From contig OY848922.1 of the NCBI GenBank assembly GCA_963693285.1, forward strand, positions 4,390,923-4,454,922: a DNA stretch of 64,000 bases, given 5' to 3'. Position 1 is the stretch's first letter. Every line of letters begins with the position of its first letter. The DNA comes from Xestospongia muta. Taxonomy: Eukaryota; Porifera; Demospongiae; Haplosclerida; Petrosiidae. The notes under the pieces were generated by a model. It was not told the DNA's origin. It saw nothing but the letters and a program-made list of their open reading frames with translations, and did no database searches. Both the position numbers and the translations under genes were made by a program. Below, piece by piece: positions 55,621 through 64,000 of this stretch.

Positions 55621-57304
55621 GTGTATTATGTATATAATGTATTGTGCTAGAGAATTTCTGCTAGTTTTAGGAATAGAAAGGGTACATCAGATATAAGGGC
55701 ACAGGTTATGAAAGCTGTAGCTACATCAGTCACTGTTTATTGACAAGACTATAATTCAAGTAAATGCTTGAACTAAATAATTTAAGCAATCCTTTTATAT
55801 AGAAATTAAAGTAAAAACCAAGTTTTCATAACCTATACAGCTGAATTTGAGGTAGTCATTTGCTTAGAGTTATATTAACTATACTGCTTGCTCATCTCCT
55901 GAGTAATACTAAGTGATCTTGAGTCTTAAAAAATTACTTTGTTAAACAGAGACAAGATAAATACTGGTAAAGTAACTTAATACTAAACCCATCATTAAAT
56001 AGAACTTGCTTTGTAATGACATCAAGAGTAAATTTGGTTTCTCAAGTAGATTATTAAATTGGACTTTTGTTTTACTAAAGGGTGTATTAAATGTTATGGA
56101 TGGATAGGTGCTTAAGTGGTTATATTAGGCAAGTGATGTAATCAATTTTTTAGAAAAAAATTGATCGGATCTTCTATTTCACTTTGATTCTTTTCATCCT
56201 TCATCATGTTTCATGTAGTGTGTTTATGTAATACATTTTCCACAAATTTCACCAACTTCAATAAAGACTTAGTTTAATGTTATCTATTATATATTTAAAC
56301 TACATATCTGACATCATCATGTAATACAGTTTCTTTTAACTCATATTCTATATGTTATGGATGAATAGGTACTTAAGTGGTTATATATTCATTGTGTTTA
56401 ATTTTTCATTAGTAAATGTGTAGTTTATATGTCTGCTGTTAATGTACTTGTAAATGAGGACAACACCATGACAAAATCAAACATTTCATTTTATTATTGC
56501 TATACTAAGGTCCAGGTTCTGATTGAGCAAATAAAATAGTGTATTACATTTTATCGTACATGTGTATTGAATGATGTAAAATGAGAAAACAATTTTATCA
56601 GTGTATGTTGGAAAGGCACACAATAAATTTATGTTGTTACACAAGCTACAACAGTCTGTCAAATTAGATAATATATCACTTAATTTTGTACGCATATTTC
56701 AATTATACATGTACAAATTTATAAACAGTGTATTGGCTTAGAAAAAATTGTAAGTATTGTTAGCATAGCATGTAAATAGTCAGATATAACACTATGTTAT
56801 ATCATTTCTTATTAGATGTGTTCTTAGTGATGATGATAAGAGGAGGATGTGATAATTCTTGAGAGGTGGTGTCTGTTGATGGTAGTGTGTTCACAAGTGA
56901 TAAGTTCAAGAAAATACTAGAGGCATACAGAGCTTAAAACAGTGTGTGAGGAAGTTGCAGTATTGTTCCTAGAAAACAAAATGTCCAAATTTTTGTTACA
57001 TACTGTTTAACAATAGATGCTACAACCTCTCAATGTCCTCCTTGGTTATTGCTTAAATATTATCATTGTTCAAAATTAGATGTTTTGTTTCCTAACTTTG
57101 AGAACTATGTAGAACAACATCATAGTAAACATTATACTTTAATCCTTTTTAACGAAATGATTGCGTGAGCAGGATCACGTGATGACGAAATTTAATTTTC
57201 CCTGAAGGCGTAAGCACACTGTCAATTAAAGATGCTTTAGAAATGTTATAACGTGCTCAAATAAAGCTATAACTAGTTTCTAACTTTCATTTTAAACTGT
57301 AAGG
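55621..57304. other. No gene; diverged cassette-intron sequence
   Basis: 55,640-55,850 matches the cassette junction at 36,865-37,080 and 39,060-39,240. The later part contains pieces shared with 30.0-30.2 kb. A CACGTG in 'atcacgtgatgacg' near 57,176 lies about 130 bp before a candidate first exon. Confidence 0.5.
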
Positions 57305-57353
57305 ATGTCAGTAGAGTGGAGTAACAACGAGCGTTGTCTTATATGTGGTACAC
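57305..57353 (+). CDS. Candidate first exon with CxxC motif
   Basis: ATG opens 16 codons plus one base, MSVEWSNNERCLICGT, ending at a good donor (GTAAGT, 57,354). The surrounding 200 bp is less AT-rich and includes a CACGTG site upstream, as in repeats R2. The single CxxC could be half of a zinc site completed by a later exon. No second exon was convincingly identified, so the gene is unproven. Confidence 0.3.
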
Positions 57354-57959
57354 GTAAGTTGACCCACATTGTCTATTATTTGTATTCAAGTTACACCAAA
57401 AAGCGCCCTTTTTTATATTGCCTGAATAGGTAGTAGGAAGAATAAAGTACATAATTAGGTTGTCTATATAATGTTGTATACAAGTGATTATATATGTAAT
57501 TCATTTGGATATATAACTGTTGATTAATAGTTTGTATCTAAAGATATTTAGTGTGATAGAGTAAGAAACAGTCATCACTCTTCCCAGTGTGACAGAGGTG
57601 TATATTACAATCTTGACAATACCAATGAGTATATTTCCTTATCTTCTTATAGGTGTAGCAGTAGTGATGTTGGTAATGTTTGTTGTTCGGTTTCTGTGAG
57701 AAGAGACTCTGGCCAAAAATTTTCTGGTAACATAGAAGGACGAACAGTACATTTTTGACTATTGTACAAGCTAATGAGTTGAGTTGCAAGATTGAGATGA
57801 AAGTATTTATGTTGTGAAATGATGGTTCACAAAGACAACAGTGAAAAATGTAAGCATTTATAATAGCTACATCTATGCTAAAGTAGGCAATGTATACATA
57901 GCATTTCCACCCACAAGCTCTAATGCTATAGTAATGTTACGGTTGATCATTTCGATCAA

Positions 57960-58330
57960 CACTACCCATATATTCAGTGTATCGAGCTATAAGCCCTGGA
58001 CATTGAACAAACTGTTTCTCATCATTTTTGCTTTCCTTTTACCTGATCTATTTGATTTGATTGACAATTTGTTGAAATAGCTGTAAAGACTTTGTGTCTT
58101 GTCACAGTGAATTTACTAAGTTTCCATTTTGTAGTACCTTGTGTTCTCCTCTTTGTTTTAAACCTTTCTTAAAATATGATTTTAATTGTTCTGGAAAGAA
58201 ATTTTCTGTCATAGCATATAGTTCCAAAGGCATCACTTTTGTCATGTAGAAGGTCTTATAGTGAAAATCTTGTGAAAAAATTGTCATAGTAGATATGATG
58301 ATTTTTTCCTACTATGGTTCTAGAAATATC
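57960..58330. repeat. Paralogous segment with empty MITE site
   Basis: Aligns with the flanks of the 30,350-30,942 MITE: 'gcttt...ttacct', 'ttgttgaaata', 'tactaagtttcc' on the left and 'ccttgt..tctcctcttt' on the right, with a single TA at 58,135-58,136. A minus-strand frame 58,102-58,287 (FFPEQLKSYFKKGLKQRGEH) corresponds to RVKKSFQRKR at 30.98 kb, so the host repeat may once have coded for protein. Confidence 0.7.
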
Positions 58331-58399
58331 TTTGACCACTTTTGCTCCTACCAGCAGCTAATATTGTTATCAAATGGTCATGACTATAAACACTCATTG

Positions 58400-58930
58400 T
58401 GGGTTGTTTCATTTGGCATTGCATCAGTACCGCCAATATTCTAACAGACCATGGAGTCTTTATTGCAAGGATTGTCAGGTGTATATGCATATTTAGACAA
58501 CATGCAGGTGTCATGACCAACTGTCAAAAAACATTTAAATCACCTAGATGCAGTGTTCTGTAAATTTAATGCAAGCTGTTTTATTTATCAAAGAAAGAAA
58601 AGTGTGTGTTTGTGGTACCTCATGTAGAGTATCTTGATAAAGAAGTATTACATTTTAAAGTAGCTAAAGCTTCAACTATTAAAGAGGTCCCCATCTCCTA
58701 AAATTAAGGATTACTGAAATTATATTGTCTACTCCAGAAATAGGGCAAATGGTTGTGGAAACAACCTCAAGTGTCAGCCTTTCAAAGAGTAAGTTAGCTC
58801 TAAGTTCTGATATGCTGTTAGTACATTTTGACCCTCATAGAGAGATCTTATTATAATATGTCAGAGTACAACCAGACATGTAAATAACTTCGCCTTTCTA
58901 CATGCTATCTACATGGAACTTGCAACAAAT
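58400..58930 (+). pseudogene. Gypsy reverse transcriptase fragment (YLDN type)
   Basis: Reads FGIASVPPIFQ, MESLLQGLSGVYAYLDN, then HLNHLDAVF and, after several stops, a WLW...SAFQRV block that matches the RT-RNase H connection. The catalytic YxDD has Asn in place of the second Asp. May continue the remnant at 54,960-55,620 across an insertion. Multiple stops and shifts. Confidence 0.75.
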
Positions 58931-60169
58931 CGATTCAGCTTGCAAACACATTATATATATAACATTTGACTGTCTAGTGCTATGAAAAAGTAAGAAACTA
59001 AAAAACTCTATACATTTTTAATGGCATACCTTCATCATACTTCAAATTATACACCTTCGAGGATTTAACAAATAACAATTTTCACCGCAAGAAGTCAGCC
59101 GTGTGTCATGATGAAATTAAAAATTACAATTCTAATTACATGAACAAATGTTCTATTATGACTATTATTATTATAAAAAAATAATAATCAGGTATTGTCT
59201 TTTGCGATTTTGGGCTGCTTTTAAGCCACTGTGGTTCTGATAAAAAATTTTAATAAAGAAGGAAGATTTTCTCTTTCCATAGCCTCTTGATGCTGGCACA
59301 TGTGCCTGTGTAGAGTTCCTTGAGTGTGTTTGCACTTGTTGCATTCCTTGAAATAGTCATAGACATGCCCAAAAACCTTCTTTGTTTACATTTTTGTATG
59401 TGTCTTTCTCTCTCACTTTTTATGTTTGTATAGTGTCTAATCCCCATGTTTATTGTTAAAAGAGTTGTTGTTTCAATCTATCATGTTTAAGAGAACACCA
59501 CAGTAATACACTGAACTTATATAAGAAATAGTAGAGTCTGGGCTGACATAAATTGTATTAGATGGTAATAAGCAAAAGAATACAAACAATGAACAGTGAT
59601 ATCTGATTTATTACATCTATTATTAGGACAACTGTTTTAATTCTTCAAGAGGGTTACCTATATCATTAGACTGGACTTGTGGAAAATTAAACCAGCACAG
59701 AATGGCCCCTCTGTTATTTGGAGTCTCTTATCACTTTGGATATTCTAAAAGATTATTACTTTACATTAAAAAAGATACATTTGAAAACATGACTCCATTC
59801 TAGTTTGAATTGTTTCCTTTTATTCTCATTATTTAGAGGCCACACTACATCTGAATATTGACTTCACTGAGCACAAGTGGAACCACTAAGTCCAATCAAC
59901 TACATTTCACTACTGTAATCTTGTCCTACACTGTAGAATGCTAGTAGTGTGCATTGATTGTAGCCTTGTCTATTATAAGTAACAATAGACTGCAGGTAGC
60001 CATTACATTTATTTAATAGACTGTGTTCACATTGGATATCTGATATTGTTTGAGTTTGTCTCCTCACTTTTCTTAGATTCAAAATGTTATTTCACATATT
60101 ATGATACATTTGAAATTTATTCTTTCGTGTACTTCAACACTTACGAGACCGTAATTAATATTAATATCA
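58931..60169. other. No supported gene
   Basis: AT-rich. A minus-strand stretch near 59,300-59,400 reads YDYFKECNKCKHTQGTLHRH, a Cys-His-rich segment that could be a zinc-binding remnant, but it has an upstream stop and no context. Confidence 0.4.
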
Positions 60170-60273
60170 ATGTTTCCGCCCACACGTAATTGCGTTATTT
60201 GTTTCCTGGAGACAGCAATTTTTGACAAGAACGTGTGTCCTTTGTGTGATGACGTTTTAGCTGCCTTTTACAA
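60170..60273 (+). CDS. Candidate first exon with paired CxxC motifs
   Basis: ATG opens 34 codons plus two bases to a strong donor (GTAAGT at 60,274). The encoded peptide starts MFPPTRNCVICFLE and ends KNVCPLCDDVLAAFY. Two CxxC pairs 16 residues apart make a plausible zinc ribbon-like unit. Local composition is richer in GC than the neighbourhood. A following exon could not be joined in phase, so the remainder is unknown. It lies about 1 kb upstream of the gypsy element. Confidence 0.35.
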
Positions 60274-61094
60274 GTAAGTTTGTCTTTCTACGAAGTTAAT
60301 AATACGCTACATCATTAGTAAAGCTGTGGGTATAACATGTGGTTCTTGTTTAGCCGAATTTGAAAGTAGAGGGTTTACGTTGATGTAGGAAATGGAGTCT
60401 ACAGGCTAGACGAAGGTTTGTAAGAGATATATAGTAGCTAGACATCATATATAATAGTTCATAAATTATAGTATAGGAGAGTGTTTCAATGAGTTTATGA
60501 CGATAAGCAACGTGAGTGATTGGTCGTTTTCCATTTGCGCTAGTTTGTTCCTTGTAGATTATGTAAGAATTTACCACAACTACTTCCACAATCCAAAGAA
60601 AAATACTTTTTTCCACCACTTCACTGACTTATGGAGAAAACTATAATAGCTAACGAGTTGGTCCATCTTGTCAACATCTAACATGTATTGATTGTAGTCA
60701 ACCACAACTGCTGGCTTCTCTGTTGTTTAAGAAGTGTGTCTAAATAATTATGTAAATTAGAATTTTGTTGTTCTTTATTTACTTTGACTGTACAGGTAAA
60801 TTACCAAAAGCATGGTTTGTGGACACCATCAATGCTTGTTGTTTGTCAGTCCATGACAAGGTCAGTAAGTCTCCACAGCAAAAGGCTTCCACCATACCTC
60901 GAGGCCTCTTTTGGTTCAGGGCAGAAGGAAGTCCTTTGCGATTGCTATGGACCGTGTCTGGATATAATCAACAATAAGTACAAGGTACAGGATGTAGGCA
61001 TAGAAATACCTGTTTGTGGTATCTCAATGACTTTTGATGATATTAACTTAATATTCTATTCATGCTAATGTATTTATGCTAATGTATTATGGTT
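60274..61094. other. No firm gene; one possible exon
   Basis: 60,796-60,985 is comparatively GC-rich, follows 'gactgtacag', and two overlapping plus-strand frames cross it (SVSLHSKRLPPYLEASFGSG in one). It may be an exon, but neither frame has a recognised domain and neither joins the 60,170 exon in phase. Confidence 0.3.
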
Positions 61095-61240
61095 TGTAGG
61101 TTTGAAACCACATGTAGAAGTTTTAGAATATTCCATTGAGTTTTATATATAAAGGTGTGTGCATGTGTTTTCTGTTTGCGTTCGTGCTCTCACATTTCAA
61201 TTAGTTGTTTTATTTTTGAAGGAGTACCTAGATCACTACA
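61095..61240 (+). mobile_element. Candidate 5' LTR end of the gypsy element
   Basis: Ends in CTACA at 61,240, right before the primer-binding-like site. A matching start TGTAG occurs at 61,095 (an alternative is 60,989). Contains TATATAAAGG at about 61,144-61,153, a likely promoter. The left boundary is uncertain because the 3' LTR is outside the window. Confidence 0.45.
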
Positions 61241-64000
61241 TTGGCGACAAGGTATCGTAAAGTTCCCACGACCATGTCATCCGTTGGTAAAATTGAATCG
61301 TTTGACCCTGCTCAAGAGACTTTTCCCCGCTATGTTAAGAGAATTAAGAATTTCTTCTCCGCCAACGAGGTTGCTGATGCTAAACAAAAGTATGTATTCT
61401 TAAATTCACTTGGTAGAAAGCACTACAACCTCTTATTGAATCTCTTAAGTCCCGCTGAACCAGAAGACAAATCTCTTGACGAACTTATCACCGTATTGAC
61501 CAAGCATTTCCAACCTACTACATCCGTCATCGCCAAACGATACTCGTTTCATTGCCATTGTCAGATCCCTAACAGAAGTATAGCCAACTTTGTGGTCGGT
61601 TTAAAGAAGTCAATTACTTGTTGTCAGTACGAACCTTAAGTGCAAAGTATATAACTCAGAGACTGTTTTGTGTGTGGCTTGGCCCACGAGGCTACTCCAA
61701 AACACTTGCTTACGGAGGACAATGATCTCACATTCAATCGAGCTGTGGAAATAGCTACCAGTGTGGAGAGAGCATCTGTTCAAGCAAGGCAGATAAAAAT
61801 CTCTGACAGCAAGGTGTCAGTGAACCAGGTGAAAGGCAAGCAGCAGACTAGTTATCTTTTCAATCCTCTTAAAGTTTGTTACCATTGTGGGGGACCTCAT
61901 TTGGCTACAACGTGTCCCTTTGTTCATGAAACTTATCGAGGATGTGGCAAGACTGGCCATATTGCCAAAGTTTGTCAAAGCAAACACTCAGAGCATGGTG
62001 CAAGTTCCTAAGGATCCGGTAGCTCAAGAACTGATCCTAGAAACTGAACACATCTTCTCAAAGTTTACAACTCGATTTCAGATCCATCTCCTAGGACAAC
62101 CAGCAACCCATCCAGTTCAACAACTACTGAAGTATATACAATGTTTCCAGTGGTCTCCAGATCCAAACCGTTCACCCTGTCCGTTATGATCAATAACCAT
62201 TCAGTCCCTATGGAATTGGATATGGGAGCATCAGTTTCTGTTATTAGTGAGTCTACCTACAATACAGTGCTGAAGGATACAGTACCTTTGGAGTCAACAG
62301 ATATTAGCCTACGTACGTATATGAAGAAAAAGTTACCAGTGTTAGGTGTGGGCACAGTTGCTGTCAGCTATGAGTCGCAAACAACTCTTCTTCCATTAGT
62401 GGTCGTTAAAGGTGACAAAGCATCCCTGTTTGGCCGTAATTGGCTAGAACATATCAAACTGAATTGGCCTGTCATTCGTAGAGTGTCTAACAATCGGGAG
62501 GTGGATGACCTGCTCCAGAAACATCAACAGTTACTCTGGAAGGAGTTAGGAACCCTCAAAGGCATGGAAGCTTAAATACATGTTCCACCCAATACACAAC
62601 CTCATTGCTTCAAACCCAGGCCATTGGCATACTCACTAAAAGCCAAAGTGGAGAAGGAGCTTGACCGGTTGCAGGAAGCTGTAGTCATCAGGCCAGTCCA
62701 ATTTTCAGACTGGGCAGCGCCGATAGTACCCATTGTGAAAGTGGATGGAAGTGTCAGCATCTGTGGTGACTATAAAGTGACAGTCAACCCTGTGTCAAAA
62801 TTGGACAATTACCCATTACCAAGAGTGGACGACTTCTTTACTGCGATGTCCTGAGGGAAAGTATTTTCAAAACTTGACATCACACATGCTTACCAGCAGG
62901 TGCTGTTATCTGACAGTTCAAAAAAATATACTACTATCAACACTACCAAAGGTCTTTTTGAATACAAACGATTACCGTTTGGCATATCATCGGCACCAGC
63001 CATTTTTCAACAAGCAATGAAGGGCTTATTGCAAGATTTACCTGGTGTCATAGTTTATCTAGACAATGTGCTGGTGACAGGTCCAAATAAGGAAGAACAT
63101 CTCAAGAACCTTGATAAGTTGATGGATCGCCTAAAATCTGCTGGGGTAACTCTGAAGCAACCCAAGTGTATTTTCCTGGCCCCATCTGTCGAGTACCTGG
63201 GACATATAATTGATAAGGATGGTCTGCAGCCAGCACCTGAGAAAGCCCAAGCGATTCAAGATGCCCCCGAACCACATAACTTGTCAGAACTAAAGTCCTT
63301 CCTTGGACTCTTAAATTATTATTCTAAATTCATGTCTAACCTTGCTATGTTTCTTTCTCCCCTCAATAGGTTGATGCAAAAAGATGTTAAATGGTCTTGG
63401 ACAAAAGAACACTCTGAAGCATTTAAGCAAGCCAAACAGCTACTTCAATCATCCACCATGTTAGTTCATTATGATAGTCAACAAGAACTGATTGTGTCTT
63501 GTGATGCATCGCAATATGGACTGGGTGTCGAAAAACCCATCACCTTTGCCTCCCGTACTCTGGCTAAAGTGGAGCAGAAATACTCCCAAATTGAAAAAGA
63601 GGGGTTAGCCATAATATTTGCAGTAAAAAAATTCCATCAATATTTGTATGGACGGCCCTTCACTATGTATTCAGACCACGAGCCCTTGAAGTATCTCTTT
63701 AATGAATCCAGACAAATACCAGTGATAGCTTCCTCAAGAATACAGAGATGGGCATTGACATTAGGGGCATATCAATATAGCATCCAACATCGACCTGGAA
63801 AAAAATGGGTAATGCAGATGCCCTAAGTCAGTTACCACTTCCAGAACATCCAGAGGTGTCAGACATTCCACCACCAGGAGATATTAAAATGTTATTCCAG
63901 CACCTTTCAGACACAATAATAACTGCCTCTCATATTTGCAAGTGGACAGAAAAAGACCCTACATTATCAAGAATTCACCACTTCCTCCTTCATGGTTGGC
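61241..64000 (+). pseudogene. Ty3/gypsy gag-pol, broken by stops, truncated by window end
   Basis: Gag capsid domain (61,274-61,770), two zinc knuckles (61,870-61,990; the first CYHCGGPHLATTC, the second with its first Cys changed to Tyr), protease (about 62,200-62,450, motif DMGAS instead of DTGAS), RT (62,620-63,480, with LPFGISSAPAIFQQ and YLDN instead of YxDD) and RNase H (from about 63,480: SCDAS, EKEGLAI, SDHEPLKYLF; about ten residues missing after GLGV). All domains from 61,241 to about 63,800 lie in one frame, interrupted by stops at 61,637, 61,652, 62,009, 62,045, 62,573 and 62,852. A one-base shift at about 63,800 moves the ALSQLPLP continuation to another frame. Integrase is beyond the window. 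Substituted protease and RT motifs make it inactive. Confidence 0.9.
61242..61252 (+). other. Candidate primer-binding site
   Basis: TGGCGACAAGG follows the LTR end. Elements whose site begins TGGCGAC are usually primed by an arginine tRNA. The same position at 44,943-44,955 reads TTGGTGGCAAGG. Confidence 0.45.

Noticed and set aside
59250..59447. Zinc-finger or integrase zinc-binding remnant on the minus strand
   Set aside because: Cys/His spacing is irregular for both, and a stop precedes it; kept only as a remark.
60784..61068. 94-codon plus-strand gene before the gypsy element
   Set aside because: Two overlapping frames are equally open, no domain is recognised, and it does not join the neighbouring candidate exon in phase.
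1..64000. tRNA, rRNA and bacterial-type features
   Set aside because: Looked for tRNA box-B-like GGTTCRAATCC and cloverleaf stems, rRNA cores and operon-like gene spacing; none was found.

Overview
The window is AT-rich eukaryotic DNA: it has spliceosomal introns with GT..AG ends, one of them only 45 nt long. It holds one large multi-exon gene and a heavy load of broken DNA transposons and retrotransposons. The gene family (ankyrin-ROCO-Death), the very small introns and the piggyBac/Harbinger/gypsy mix suggest an early-branching animal, most plausibly a demosponge such as Amphimedon. That assignment is inference; nothing in the window proves the species.

The centrepiece lies on the minus strand from 54,382 down to 24,265. 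Its 5' end was not found. Seven exons of exactly 99 nt, all phase 0-0, each encode exactly one 33-residue ankyrin repeat. A 73-nt exon with a final partial repeat joins them to a 1,829-nt exon encoding a Roc-type GTPase (GPPCVGKT P-loop, DSGGQ G3 motif) and a COR-like region. Six smaller exons follow and encode a post-COR region and two Death-fold-like domains ending in a TAA stop. Every exon junction keeps phase, except that one Death-domain exon carries a single extra base. The architecture resembles animal ROCO proteins (DAPK1, MFHAS1, LRRK families) and would suit a stress or immune sensor coupled to death-domain signalling; that role is inferred.

The ankyrin part has grown by tandem duplication of exon-plus-intron cassettes (34.8-39.15 kb; 47.3-51.1 kb). 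In the youngest pair the first 14 codons differ at five amino acids while the last 57 nt are identical, so variation is concentrated in the part of the repeat that includes the usual ligand-contact positions. A degraded second copy of the gene (Death, post-COR, COR and ankyrin pieces, same strand) lies at 11.9-16.0 kb.

Layout. 1-9 kb: little coding signal, two dispersed repeat pairs, a possible transporter exon remnant. 9-11.3 kb: transposase-like remnant and a Ty1/copia RNase H fragment inside a duplicated segment. 11.9-16 kb: ROCO pseudogene. 17-18 kb: second copy of a promoter-like repeat also at 7.4-8.2 kb. 18.2-23.5 kb: PHD-like fragment and two piggyBac transposase pseudogenes. 24.3-54.4 kb: the ankyrin-ROCO-Death gene, with introns holding a complete pogo/mariner-type MITE, a piggyBac interrupted by a Harbinger-like element, a 33-bp minisatellite, gypsy gag/RT/LTR pieces and a second copy of the same piggyBac family. 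55-59 kb: degraded gypsy segments. 57.3 and 60.2 kb: two short candidate first exons with CxxC motifs. 61.1-64 kb: a Ty3/gypsy element with 5' LTR end, primer-binding-like site and a gag-pol frame broken by stops, running off the window.

No tRNA, rRNA or CRISPR array was seen.
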